Source of the DNA: Erysipelotrichaceae bacterium 66202529 | Lineage (GTDB): Bacteria > Bacillota_I > Bacilli_A > Erysipelotrichales > Erysipelotrichaceae | DNA length: 64,000 bases | Reading direction: 5' to 3' | NCBI GenBank assembly: GCA_017161075.1 | Contig: CP046174.1 | Location: forward strand, 1,612,001-1,676,000 | In this document: piece by piece, positions 37,020 through 46,017 of the stretch | How positions within the stretch are numbered: the first letter of the stretch is position 1 | How the letters are laid out: every line of letters starts with the position of its first letter | The notes under the pieces: generated by a model | Told to the model about the DNA's origin: nothing | Databases searched by the model: none | What the model saw: the letters and a program-made list of their open reading frames with translations, nothing else | Translations under genes and position numbers: made by a program

Positions 37020-37048
37020 ATAGTAGCATTTCAGAAAGCAATACTCAA
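37020..37048 (-). promoter_or_regulatory. Promoter inside the invertible segment (points away from the operon now)
   Basis: On the minus strand: TTGAGT (37048-37043), a 17-base spacer, and an extended -10 TGC TACTAT (TACTAT at 37025-37020). It is the best promoter in the segment and needs inversion to read into the surface operon. Confidence 0.7.
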
Positions 37049-37222
37049 CATTTATTTGTGAATGGGAAAATATATTGGTGAATAGTCAGATTTCTATATT
37101 CTGTGTGATTTATGTGTGATGTTTAGGAGGGTTACCTGCTATTTATAAAGGTACGAGCATACTGAAAATATATCATGAGCCTCTGGCAATGATATGAACT
37201 ATATATAAAAATATACATCTCA

Positions 37223-37252
37223 GCATGTAATCCTTTTACATGCTTTTTATTT
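37223..37252 (+). terminator. Terminator within the invertible segment
   Basis: Perfect 8-bp stem GCATGTAA/TTACATGC with a 5-base loop and a TTTTTATTT tail. In the present orientation it isolates the downstream operon from upstream transcription. Confidence 0.85.
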
Positions 37253-37269
37253 CGATAAAAAAGAGTAAT

Positions 37270-37293
37270 ACAACATAATATCAATTATGTTGT
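37270..37293. repeat. Right inverted repeat of the invertible segment
   Basis: Exact reverse complement of 36890-36913 (core reads ATCA here). It lies 26 bases before the LytTR start codon. Confidence 0.92.
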
Positions 37294-37319
37294 ATTACAG
37301 TAAAGGGACGGTAGTAGGG

Positions 37320-38123
37320 ATGAAGAAGGAACAGATCAATAGCTGTATTGAGCTGACAAAGGAAATTATGAATCGGCATTATCAGGGAAATCTTGCTTTT
37401 GTAGCGGAGCAGCTTCATAAAAACTGTATGTGGATCGGATCGAATGCGGATGAGTTTTATCAGGGGAAGGACAGTATTATCGCCGTGTTGAAAAGAGATG
37501 CAGAGAAGCTTCCGCATATACAGCTCACCTCACAGGAATATATGTGTGCAAGTCATGATACGCATGAATGTATTATCATGGGGCGCTATATCGGGGTGAC
37601 CAGTGCAGCCAGCGGAGAAATATATCGCGATATGCAGAGGGTAACCTTTGTGTGGAAAGAGGAAAAAGGAAAACTTTCTGTAATTCATATGCATGTTTCA
37701 AATCCCTTAAACAATGTAGTCAAGGGAGAGGCGTTTCCCAATCAGCTTGCTTCCTATACGAAGGAATATCTGGATATGCTTGTCAACAGGGAGGTAGAGA
37801 AAAAAGGAACGATAACTGTGAAGGATCAACAAAATCGTTATCATGTGGTACAGGTCAGTGACATCCTTTATTGTGAGGCATTCAATATGAACAGTATCCT
37901 TCATATGAAAAATGATATATTTGCGAGGATAACATTGGTCGAGCTGGAGGAGCAGCTGAAAGAGAAGGGGAACGGAATGTTCTGCAGGATCCATAAAAGC
38001 TATTTGGTAAACCGTTATCACGTACTTTCATTAAAACGATATGAGCTTACAATCAGGGGGAACCACCATGTTCCGGTATCAAAACAGCATTACAATGAAA
38101 TCAGAGAGTGGGTGCAGAGATAA
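37320..38123 (+). CDS. LytTR-domain regulator with NTF2/SnoaL-like N-terminal domain
   Basis: 267 residues. Residues about 5-130 look like an NTF2/SnoaL-type sensor domain (GNLAFVAEQLHKNCMWIGS; VTFVWKEEKGKLSVIHMHVS), followed by a linker and a LytTR DNA-binding domain at about 175-267 (VSDILYCEAFNMNSILHMKN; FCRIHKSYLVNRYHVLSLKR). LytTR proteins commonly control surface or secreted factors. The frame start at 37287 lies within the inverted repeat; ATG 37320 is more plausible. First gene after the invertible segment. Confidence 0.82.
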   Translation: MKKEQINSCIELTKEIMNRHYQGNLAFVAEQLHKNCMWIGSNADEFYQGKDSIIAVLKRDAEKLPHIQLTSQEYMCASHDTHECIIMGRYIGVTSAASGEIYRDMQRVTFVWKEEKGKLSVIHMHVSNPLNNVVKGEAFPNQLASYTKEYLDMLVNREVEKKGTITVKDQQNRYHVVQVSDILYCEAFNMNSILHMKNDIFARITLVELEEQLKEKGNGMFCRIHKSYLVNRYHVLSLKRYELTIRGNHHVPVSKQHYNEIREWVQR

Positions 38124-38317
38124 TGCGGGAGACTGGAAAAGACGATACACAATATACACATCAGGAGTACCGTATGGCGGGTATTGCGCATTTATTGCTA
38201 CAGGATGAGGTAGAAGAATTTTATTACAAAGGAAAGCAGATCAGTCGTAAGGAGGCGGATGCGCAGGTCGCATGCTTTCAGGCACAGGCAAAGAAGGGAA
38301 AGGAAGCCGGAAGATGA
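38123..38317 (+). CDS. Small hypothetical protein in the surface operon
   Basis: 64 residues, charged and helical, no signal peptide (RETGKDDTQYTHQEYRMAGI, then HLLLQDEVEEFYYKGKQISR). Its ATG overlaps the LytTR stop (TAATG), implying coupled translation. I recognise no family. Context suggests an accessory of the regulator. Confidence 0.6.
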   Translation: MRETGKDDTQYTHQEYRMAGIAHLLLQDEVEEFYYKGKQISRKEADAQVACFQAQAKKGKEAGR

Positions 38318-38367
38318 GAGCAAGAAAGGGAACCTTCAAAGCATATAGGGGGAGTGGGTAAGCAACC

Positions 38368-38901
38368 ATGCGGCATGTAAAGCGGCTTCTTTGGATATTG
38401 CTGATCATATGGATGATGATGGATATCACATTGATTATCAGCAGACTTGCACAACCGAACCAGCCGGCAAACATCGTTGGATGGACACCGTATCTGATTG
38501 GAAGCGGTGATCGATATTGTGGATTGCATAAGGATGACCTGATGATTGCACATATGCCATCGGGCATCCTTCAGAAACAGGACGTAATCATCTATTCGGA
38601 TGGGGATTCGCTACAGGTTGGCTGTATAAAAAAACAGGGAAAAACGTGGTATCAAATAGAAAATGATACAGGTAAGCGATATATTACACCCGCTCAAATA
38701 CGGAGTGTCTCTGTATGTACGATACCCAGAGTCGCAGGAATACTGGTGTTTCTTTCAGAGCAGGGCTTCCATATTGCAGGGGCCGGCTGTATCCTGATTG
38801 CTGCATATGAATGCAGGAAGCATTTTAAAAACTTAAGTGTATTGAGAAAGCATGAAAAGGATCCAAATGATGAAGCCCATGGACATAGGGGGAATGGATG
38901 A
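38368..38901 (+). CDS. SipW-like signal peptidase homologue lacking catalytic residues
   Basis: 177 residues: N-terminal helix (LLWILLIIWMMMDITLII), an S26-like beta domain and a C-terminal helix. Aligned by eye with SipW, the SGSM nucleophile motif is replaced by SGDR (46-49, Asp for Ser), and the catalytic His region (THRIV in active SipW) reads LQVGCI. The strands around GLHKDDLMIAH and GILQKQDVIIY keep the family spacing. Probably an inactive partner or chaperone; an active SipW is encoded at 40551. Confidence 0.6.
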   Translation: MRHVKRLLWILLIIWMMMDITLIISRLAQPNQPANIVGWTPYLIGSGDRYCGLHKDDLMIAHMPSGILQKQDVIIYSDGDSLQVGCIKKQGKTWYQIENDTGKRYITPAQIRSVSVCTIPRVAGILVFLSEQGFHIAGAGCILIAAYECRKHFKNLSVLRKHEKDPNDEAHGHRGNG

Positions 38902-38945
38902 TTTAAGAAACTCATGACATACAAGGAAAGAAGGAGGAAATGAAA

Positions 38946-39554
38946 ATGAGTAAGAAGAACAAAATTGGAGGACTGGCACTGGCCGGCGCATTGCTGCTGA
39001 CATGTGCGGCAGCAGGAACAATCGCAAAGTATCAGACGGAGCTGGGGGGGACAGACACTGCTTCTGTCGCCAAATTTGAGGTAAAAGCGGGAGATTTGAA
39101 TAAAGATTTAAACGCGGATTTAAGTATATTTAAGAATCCAAAAGATAGTGACGGTACCAATGCAGAAGCCGATGTAGCCACAAATAAAATCGCACCGGGA
39201 ACAGCTGGTGTAAAGGAAATCGAAATCGAGAATACATCCGAGGTGACTGTCGAAGGAACGATTACTGCAAAAATGGAAAATACATCCGTACCAATCGAGC
39301 TGGCAATCACAGAAAGTGATACGTTACCAAGTAGTTCCGAGTGGACAGCAGCTGATGCCCCAACACCGGAAAGCTATGCACTTACCAGTCTGGACTGGAG
39401 CTCTGGATCGAATAAGAAAAAAATCTATGTACACTGGAGATGGGCTTTTGGCGAGGATGATGCCAGCATTTCAAAAGATAACAGTATAGCAGAAAATGCA
39501 ACGACGCTAAGTCCTAAGCTGACTGTTAAGGCTGTGCTTTCACAAAAAGATTAG
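38946..39554 (+). CDS. TasA/camelysin-like SipW-dependent surface protein 1
   Basis: 202 residues with a SipW-type signal: a short hydrophobic stretch (GGLALAGALLLTCAAAG) then TIAKYQTELGGTDTASVAKF. The mature part is beta-rich and acidic, with IAPGTAGVKEIEIENTSEV typical of TasA/CalY. Probably the major subunit of a surface fibre. AAGGAGG is 8 bases from ATG 38946. A hairpin follows the stop, which may set its level above later genes. Confidence 0.75.
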   Translation: MSKKNKIGGLALAGALLLTCAAAGTIAKYQTELGGTDTASVAKFEVKAGDLNKDLNADLSIFKNPKDSDGTNAEADVATNKIAPGTAGVKEIEIENTSEVTVEGTITAKMENTSVPIELAITESDTLPSSSEWTAADAPTPESYALTSLDWSSGSNKKKIYVHWRWAFGEDDASISKDNSIAENATTLSPKLTVKAVLSQKD

Positions 39555-39616
39555 GCTTCAAAAATAGAGATGGATTTCTGTCTCTATCAAAGGGCTTCTG
39601 TTAGATGAAGCCTTTT
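39554..39616 (+). promoter_or_regulatory. Hairpins after the TasA-like gene (attenuator or mRNA stabiliser)
   Basis: TAGAGA/TCTCTA stem at about 39563-39587, then a strong stem AAGGGCTTC (39590-39598) / GAAGCCTTT (39607-39615). The T-tract is short, so only partial termination or 3'-end protection is expected. Confidence 0.5.
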
Positions 39617-39652
39617 GACAAGGATAGAAAAAAGAAGCTAAGGGAGGATATC

Positions 39653-40558
39653 ATGGACAGGAAAAGAAAGCTACGGAAAAGAGGAAGTATGCTATGCATG
39701 ATTGCTGCAGTCATGTTTGTACTGGCACTTCCTTTAAAGGTGAATGCACAGAAAAAGGAATCCAGTATCAGGGTATATGATGAAAAAACAGAATGGAAGC
39801 AGAACAGTACGCTGGATATCTTTACACTGCTGAATGGAAGAAAACGGATTATGGCAGATGCAGAAGGCGAATATGTCTTTACTGTTTATAATTCTGCGGA
39901 TTTTACATCGACATATCTGTTCACCCTGAGTGAAACGAATGCGGAGGGTATTCCAATGGAATATCAGTTGCTGAACAGCAAAGGAGAGTATCTGATTGGT
40001 GATACAAGGGAATGGAAAACAGCAGAAACACCGCTGCAATATACCAGAGCATTACTGGGGGTAGAGGAACAGGAGGAATTGCATTTAAAATGGCGATGGT
40101 CTCCTGAAGGAAAAAGCTATGCGGATATTCCTGACGGCGCAGCCTATACCATGCACCTGCGCATTGATGGTGAACAAATAGATGAAGCACCTGAGAAGCC
40201 AGAGAATCCAGATGATCCAAAAGACGAGGGGGATGACGATATACAGAAGCCTTCGGATCATGAAAAGCCTGAGGATAACGGAGCTACGCAACCGCCTGGA
40301 AGTGAAGAAACCCCTTCACAGAACGATAAAAACGAGCCTGCAGCGCCATCCGATCCTCCAGCATCTGAAAATAACGATAAGAACGGACAAATTGGCAAAC
40401 AGGAAGCTTATGTCATTCCCACAGAGGATGCTGCAGATACCGATTTTGTAAATACCGGGGATGCTTCCGATATCCTGTTATACGGGGCGCTGTTCCTGTT
40501 CAGTATCGGAATTCTGATGCTTGTAGCTGCAAGCAGGAAGAAAGAAAAGCATGAATAA
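39653..40558 (+). CDS. Secreted wall-anchored protein with Pro/Glu-rich stalk
   Basis: 301 residues. Signal peptide ends near VNA-Q (about 32). A beta-rich domain (about 33-185) is followed by a disordered stalk rich in Pro, Asp, Glu and Asn (about 190-255). The C-terminus has FVNTGD, a helix (ILLYGALFLFSIGILMLVAA) and SRKKEKHE. FVNTG sits where an LPxTG motif would be, so sortase anchoring through a variant motif is likely. AAGGGAGG precedes ATG 39653. Its stop overlaps the sipW start. Confidence 0.7.
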   Translation: MDRKRKLRKRGSMLCMIAAVMFVLALPLKVNAQKKESSIRVYDEKTEWKQNSTLDIFTLLNGRKRIMADAEGEYVFTVYNSADFTSTYLFTLSETNAEGIPMEYQLLNSKGEYLIGDTREWKTAETPLQYTRALLGVEEQEELHLKWRWSPEGKSYADIPDGAAYTMHLRIDGEQIDEAPEKPENPDDPKDEGDDDIQKPSDHEKPEDNGATQPPGSEETPSQNDKNEPAAPSDPPASENNDKNGQIGKQEAYVIPTEDAADTDFVNTGDASDILLYGALFLFSIGILMLVAASRKKEKHE

Positions 40559-41045
40559 GCGAATCAGAAAACCTCTGAAGCTTGTAATACCGGGGATTTT
40601 GCTGATTCTGTATTTTTCACAGCTGTATCTCGCAGTACAGACAACAAAGTCCACCCGGTTACCAAAGCTTTTCGGATGGGGGGAGGTAATCTTTCTATCC
40701 GGAAGCATGAGTCCGGCAATAGAAACTGGAAGTATGGCGTTTTTACAGGAGCAGAAAACCTACAAGGTTGGGGACATTATCACCTATCGAAAAAACAACT
40801 CACTGATTACGCATCGCATCGTAGAGAAAAAAGCAGAAGTTATCCTTGTGAAGGGAGATGCGAATAACCGTATGGATGAACCGATCACACAGGAAATGAT
40901 TGAAGGAAAAATCATGTTTGTAATCCCTTATGCAGGGACACTGATTCAGAAGCTGAAAAGTCCTGCAGGGATGGCATGTGTGGCAGGTGGAGCCATGCTG
41001 ATTGCGCTGTGGCCGGATAAGAAGGAGGATGAAAGTGATGAATAA
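40551..41045 (+). CDS. sipW: Signal peptidase I, SipW/ER type (active)
   Basis: 164 residues. Nucleophile Ser52 in LSGSMSPAIETG, catalytic His88 in ITHRIVE, and the KGDANNRMDEP box are all intact, with N- and C-terminal helices. SipW enzymes process TasA-type precursors, two of which are encoded in the same operon. Overlaps genes on both sides, so translation is coupled. Confidence 0.88.
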   Translation: MNKRIRKPLKLVIPGILLILYFSQLYLAVQTTKSTRLPKLFGWGEVIFLSGSMSPAIETGSMAFLQEQKTYKVGDIITYRKNNSLITHRIVEKKAEVILVKGDANNRMDEPITQEMIEGKIMFVIPYAGTLIQKLKSPAGMACVAGGAMLIALWPDKKEDESDE

Positions 41046-41586
41046 GGGATTAACAATGGAAAGAAAAACAAAAATCATATTGGCGGCAATGACACTGATC
41101 ATTGTCGTGCTGTTTGTGACCTTTGGAAAGTATAGTACAACACTTGGAGGGACTGCCTATGCACAGATTGCCGAGCCTAAAACAGCACTTGTTACCGGAG
41201 GCTCAAAGATTGAAATCGATCATGGGCAGGTTGGCAGTTATCAGTTTGCTGTTACGAATAAGGAAGGGGATGACATATCCAATGTCACAATGAAGTACAG
41301 GATTACAGTACTTACAGACAGCGGATATACCGGGACCGTTCGGTATAGTTTGTATCACTGTGATAAGGATGGAAAATACATTGCCGCAGACGGTATGGTT
41401 ACAACGGATGAAACAAAGGCACAAGTTGCAGTGAATCAAACACCGGGAATTACAAATATCAGTGATAACAGAATGGAATTAAAGCATACAGAGGAACAGA
41501 CTGATTATTATCTATTGAAATTTTATCCAAGCAAGAGCGGGGAATTCGGATTTCAGGTAAAGGTGACAGCGGAGCAGAAGGATTAG
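41038..41586 (+). CDS. TasA-like SipW-dependent surface protein 2
   Basis: 182 residues. N-terminal KTKIILAAMTLIIVVLFVTF then GKYSTTLGGTAYAQIAEP parallels the cleavage region of the first TasA-like protein. A single beta-rich domain follows. AAGGAGG at 41022-41028 supports ATG 41038, which overlaps the sipW stop. Possibly a minor or anchoring subunit. Confidence 0.7.
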   Translation: MNKGLTMERKTKIILAAMTLIIVVLFVTFGKYSTTLGGTAYAQIAEPKTALVTGGSKIEIDHGQVGSYQFAVTNKEGDDISNVTMKYRITVLTDSGYTGTVRYSLYHCDKDGKYIAADGMVTTDETKAQVAVNQTPGITNISDNRMELKHTEEQTDYYLLKFYPSKSGEFGFQVKVTAEQKD

Positions 41587-41602
41587 TACAGGAGGAATGC
41601 AG

Positions 41603-44600
41603 ATGGAATGGAAGAATATAAACAAACAGAAGCTGTATTTCATATTGGGAGCATTGGTATTCTTTGTTGCTATAGCAGCAGGCGCCTTTACGCTTGGAAA
41701 ATATGTATTGAGCAGGAATCAGTCTGGGCCTAGAGTGGTGGTAGCTGTATCAGATTATGAAAGAGTGTATGGAGATACAGCAGCTCCCTATGAGGAATCT
41801 GACGGTTTTGGAAACTATTATGTGCATTATATTGGAGAAAAAAGCGGGGAAAGCAGAACATATCTGGATATGACGAATGACCTTGATGCAAAGGGTGTCA
41901 TCGGTACAACCAAAACGAAGCTCACAACTACATATAAATTATTCGAAGGAAATCAGACGCTGGAACGTGTTCTGATGCCGTCTGAAATCAATTCTGATGT
42001 AATTCAGACAAATACGTTTCAAAACGCCAAAAATGCAAAGCCTTCAAGTGAGATACAGCTTATTTACGGGGATGAGGGTAGTACCGATATATCTGATCGC
42101 GTGTTCACCAATGCGCATGTGACACCCTATGTAAATATGATAGATTATGGATATGATAGTTACGACGGCTTTAAAAATATATTTGTTTCCTCATCTATGG
42201 AAACGATAGATGATTTGTTTATGGAAAATTACAGTGTTGAAAAGGTTTTGTTTGATGAGAAAGGCACATGGACAAATTTACAGAGTGCTTTCTATGGATG
42301 TAAGACGATTACAAGTCTCGATAATATCATATTCTCACCGAATATGTATAAGACTATAACAAATATGAAAAATACATTTTCTGGTACGGGAATCAAGGAA
42401 ATTCCTTCAACCTTTCAATTTCCTGAAAACGTAACAACGATTCAAAATATATTCGGAGATTGTGAGGATCTTGAAAGCATACCGGCTGATTTTAAAGTAC
42501 CTGCATCAGTTACAGATGCAAGTGAAATTTTTTATGGCTGTAGTTCTTTAGCCACAGCTCCAAATACAATGTTTGATAACGCTGTCAGTCTGACAGATTT
42601 AAATGAAGCTTTCCAATACTCAGGTATAGAAGAAGCTACATTTAAATTTCCTGTTTCCAAAAATCTTGTGAATTTATCAAGGATGTTTGAATATTGTGAT
42701 TCTCTAAAACTAATTGATATGACTTTACCAGAAGGCATCCAGAATATCAGTAATATGTTTCGATACTGTAATCAGGCAAGAGGTAAACTGGAAATTCCTT
42801 CGAGTATCACTTCGATGGATACTACATTTGAATTTGCCGGTACGGATACTGATGAAGCTTATGAAGGCTATGGTACTCCTCTTGTTATGACGTACTATTA
42901 CAGTGATACGGTCAAAAGGGAAATAGAGTATGCTAATGCATTTAACAACTTACATACAGAGAAATATCCGGATGGACGTGTAACACCAGTGGAACTGAAG
43001 TTTAGCAAGGTGTATGAAGAAGACGCTCCTTATGTAAATGAAGAAGGTGAAAATTACTATCTGCATTATGTTGCTTCCTATGACACGTTAGATTTGGAGG
43101 AAGAAATGAAAAACCAGATGGTTACTTACGGGACAGAGATTACAAATACATACAAAATGTTTGATAGTGCATCACAAATCAAACGGGTTGTCGTACCGGA
43201 AAGCATACCTACTTCCAAGATTGAATTAAATACCTTTATCAATACCTCACAGAATATACAGCTGATATTCAAGGATGTAAAAAACGATATTTCAGACAAG
43301 CAGTTTGAACTAGCTGGAGATGTTGTGCCGTATGCCTATCTGAGTGATGATAATCGAGATGATGTAAGGGAGTGTAAGCATGTATTTATTTCCAACGAAT
43401 ATTCTGCACCTGCTTATGGATGTAGTGATTTCAGTAATTTAAAAAAGGTGTATGTGGATGAAACGGGATATGAAAAAAACGGAGAGGAGTGGGCGATTTT
43501 TGACGGTACTTTTGCTTATTGTCAGGGAATTACATCCCTTGATGATATCATTATCCCCGCAGAAATCTCAGAGCATATCACATCTATGGATTCTACCTTT
43601 GCCGGTACCGGGATTACGAGTATACCTGCATCATTTTCATTACCGGAAAATGTGACAGCGATAGATAATATATTTTATGACTGTAATAGTCTTGAAACTA
43701 TCGAGGAAGGCTTTCAAATACCACCAGCGGTTGTAAATGCCTCTTATATATTTAGCTATACAGGCTTGAAGAATATACCAGCAGACTTATTTGAAAAATC
43801 AAATAATATTCTTAATTTGTTTGGTGCTTTTTCAGGTTCATCGATTGAAAAAATAAATGGTGATTTTTATCTGCCGGAAAATGTTGAAGATATTAGTGGT
43901 TTGTTTTCAGAATGCGGCGAACTAACAACAATAGAAGATGGCTTCGTTATACCTGCAAGTGTAAAAGACGGCAGTGCCTTGTTTGAAGTAACATCAACGC
44001 TTACAAATGTACCAACAGATATTTTTGAATATGCAGACAATGTTGAAACACTAGCATATGCATTTTCCAGCTCCTCTTTTTCTACAGCAACCTTTACCTT
44101 ACCAAAGACGGGGCATTTAACTGATATCGGTGGTATGTTTATGAGTTCAGGAATCAAAACTATTGATATGAGGATTCCGGATAGTGTGGATAATATGAAT
44201 TCATTTTTAAGTGATTGTAGTGATGCGGTGGGAAGAATAAGAATGCCTGCTTCTCTAATCAGTATGCACAATGCTTTTTCTAATACTGGAGAAACAGCTT
44301 CTGAATGCTATGAGGATTACGCAACACCGATCGTAATGGAATATGATATCGATAATAATGCTGTTCAAGATGCATTAAAAGATCCGGAATTTTTTAATAT
44401 TTATAACAGTATGTCCAATGAAAATGGAAAAGTTACAGCATGTAATTCGAAATTTAAAAAAGTATATGAAACAGGGGCACCTTACGATGGTGGAAAGGGT
44501 GCGTATTATATACATTATATCGGGGATGAAACAGATTTAGATCTTGAGAAGCATTTAACTCCGGACAAGAAATTGCTTGGTCAGGATATAACGAGCACCT

Positions 44601-45907
44601 ATAAGATGTTTGAGGGAGTTCAATCCATCCGACAATTACTTATACCAAAGGAAATCTCCGCAGATAGTATTGAAGCGACGATATTCGATAATACTTCTCA
44701 GGCTGTTAATCTTATATTCAAGGATTATGAGAGCAGCAGCGATCCGGCAGATATCACCTTTACGAATGAAAACATAACGCCTTATGTGTATATTACGCAG
44801 AATAATATGTCCAGGGTAAATGGCTATAAAAATGTATATATTTCCCGAGAAAAGCGTATGACTGATGAATTTTTTGAATTAGATAAAACAACAGTTGAAA
44901 CGTTATTGTTTGATGAGGAAGGTCCTGATACAGATGGTAATAACTGGACGAGCTTTGAGGATGCATTCAGTGATTTAAAAAATCTTAAATCCCCTGAAGA
45001 TGCCATCATACCGGATAAGGTTAGAGAACAAATAGTAAATGCTTCCTATCTTTTCACTAGATCAGGTATTGAAAAAATACCTGCAAGCTATAGATTTCCT
45101 GAAAATGCGACTACTGTACTGTCTTCATTTTCACAATGTGAAAAGCTTACAATGATAGAGGAAGGCTTTCAGCTATCAGAGAATATTACAGATGCAGGCT
45201 CATTGTTTTTAGGGTGTATTTCATTAGAAACTATTCCTACAGATCTTTTCGGTAACCCGAAGGGGGAATTAGGCGCTAGATATTTCTTTAGTGGTTGCAG
45301 CTCTTTAAAAAATATCAATTTGATTATTCCCGAGGGTGTAACTGATATAGAGTCTATGTTTGCGGAATGTTCAAGCTTATCTGGTACTGTTTCTCTGCCA
45401 TCTACAATAACTGAAATGCGAGGAATATTCAGATTAGCAGGGAGCGAGGCTACGACGAACCAGCCAGGGTATTATACACCAATTGTCATGTATTATGATC
45501 CTAGCAATTCTGTGATCCAGGAAGCGTTAAAGAATCCTGTAGAATATAATTTCTATGATGCAATAAAAAATCCTGATGGAAAAGTTACACCGGTTCCAAA
45601 ACCTGCGGCAACAAGCACGAATCTGCTGAATGCAAAAATCAATGCATCCAAGCAGCTTGTAGAGAGCAGTGTGCATGTACAGGTAAAGGTAACGGATCCA
45701 GAGGATACTGCCCAAAAGCAGCCTGTAAGCAATACGAAGGAGGATCAGACACTTCCAAAAGAAAGCGATGTTGAAATAAAAAAAGACATTGAGGAGGATG
45801 ATGAAAATAAGCAGAGGGATACTGCCGCAGACAATACCATAGATCAGATGGTACAAATGGATAAGGAAAACAACACAGTATCTCAGCAATTGACTACAAA
45901 AGAATGA
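41603..45907 (+). CDS. Giant triplicated BspA/LRR-like surface protein
   Basis: 1434 residues. An N-terminal helix (LYFILGALVFFVAIAAGAF then TLGKY) anchors or directs export. The body is three tandem units of about 380-480 residues, starting near 41750, 43000 and 44450, each opening with a VYxxxAPY..YY.HY motif and closing with DGRVTP or similar. Each unit contains 24-30-residue leucine-rich repeats of the BspA/DUF285 kind (MFRYC, IFYGCSSL, IPxxFxxPxxVT). The C-terminus is a charged tail without LPxTG. Start 41603 has 7-base spacing to AGGAGG. Probable adhesin. Confidence 0.8.
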   Translation: MEWKNINKQKLYFILGALVFFVAIAAGAFTLGKYVLSRNQSGPRVVVAVSDYERVYGDTAAPYEESDGFGNYYVHYIGEKSGESRTYLDMTNDLDAKGVIGTTKTKLTTTYKLFEGNQTLERVLMPSEINSDVIQTNTFQNAKNAKPSSEIQLIYGDEGSTDISDRVFTNAHVTPYVNMIDYGYDSYDGFKNIFVSSSMETIDDLFMENYSVEKVLFDEKGTWTNLQSAFYGCKTITSLDNIIFSPNMYKTITNMKNTFSGTGIKEIPSTFQFPENVTTIQNIFGDCEDLESIPADFKVPASVTDASEIFYGCSSLATAPNTMFDNAVSLTDLNEAFQYSGIEEATFKFPVSKNLVNLSRMFEYCDSLKLIDMTLPEGIQNISNMFRYCNQARGKLEIPSSITSMDTTFEFAGTDTDEAYEGYGTPLVMTYYYSDTVKREIEYANAFNNLHTEKYPDGRVTPVELKFSKVYEEDAPYVNEEGENYYLHYVASYDTLDLEEEMKNQMVTYGTEITNTYKMFDSASQIKRVVVPESIPTSKIELNTFINTSQNIQLIFKDVKNDISDKQFELAGDVVPYAYLSDDNRDDVRECKHVFISNEYSAPAYGCSDFSNLKKVYVDETGYEKNGEEWAIFDGTFAYCQGITSLDDIIIPAEISEHITSMDSTFAGTGITSIPASFSLPENVTAIDNIFYDCNSLETIEEGFQIPPAVVNASYIFSYTGLKNIPADLFEKSNNILNLFGAFSGSSIEKINGDFYLPENVEDISGLFSECGELTTIEDGFVIPASVKDGSALFEVTSTLTNVPTDIFEYADNVETLAYAFSSSSFSTATFTLPKTGHLTDIGGMFMSSGIKTIDMRIPDSVDNMNSFLSDCSDAVGRIRMPASLISMHNAFSNTGETASECYEDYATPIVMEYDIDNNAVQDALKDPEFFNIYNSMSNENGKVTACNSKFKKVYETGAPYDGGKGAYYIHYIGDETDLDLEKHLTPDKKLLGQDITSTYKMFEGVQSIRQLLIPKEISADSIEATIFDNTSQAVNLIFKDYESSSDPADITFTNENITPYVYITQNNMSRVNGYKNVYISREKRMTDEFFELDKTTVETLLFDEEGPDTDGNNWTSFEDAFSDLKNLKSPEDAIIPDKVREQIVNASYLFTRSGIEKIPASYRFPENATTVLSSFSQCEKLTMIEEGFQLSENITDAGSLFLGCISLETIPTDLFGNPKGELGARYFFSGCSSLKNINLIIPEGVTDIESMFAECSSLSGTVSLPSTITEMRGIFRLAGSEATTNQPGYYTPIVMYYDPSNSVIQEALKNPVEYNFYDAIKNPDGKVTPVPKPAATSTNLLNAKINASKQLVESSVHVQVKVTDPEDTAQKQPVSNTKEDQTLPKESDVEIKKDIEEDDENKQRDTAADNTIDQMVQMDKENNTVSQQLTTKE

Positions 45908-45945
45908 TAGGGGAAAGGAGAATCCAGAGAATTTCATGAAAGAAA

Positions 45946-45988
45946 GCAGGAGGGAAGGAGGTACAGCACGTTTCCTCCTGCTCTTTTA
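45946..45988 (+). terminator. Terminator after the giant surface-protein gene
   Basis: 11-bp stem GCAGGAGGGAA/TTTCCTCCTGC with a 14-base loop and CTCTTTTATT tail. Confidence 0.8.
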
Positions 45989-46017
45989 TTGAATTTGTTA
46001 CATACGAGGAGACAGGT

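Larger units (their letters stand above)
36914..37269. other. 356-bp invertible segment with promoter and terminators (phase switch)
   Basis: Non-coding and AT-rich. On the minus strand it has a promoter at 37020-37048. On the plus strand it has a weak terminator at 36927-36950 (ACTGA/TCAGT then eight T) that would end the recombinase transcript, and a strong one at 37223-37252 (GCATGTAA/TTACATGC then five T). As drawn, no plus-strand promoter reaches the LytTR gene. Inversion would turn the promoter toward it and move the strong terminator to the far side. So this orientation is read as OFF. Confidence 0.82.

Noticed and set aside
36890..37293. The two 24-bp palindromes read as ordinary terminators
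   Set aside because: Neither is followed by a T-tract, and they are exact inverse copies including the asymmetric core, which terminators would not need.
36023..37319. Recombinase read as a prophage or integrative-element remnant
   Set aside because: No phage or conjugation genes nearby, and a matched pair of inverted, not direct, sites lies right next to it.
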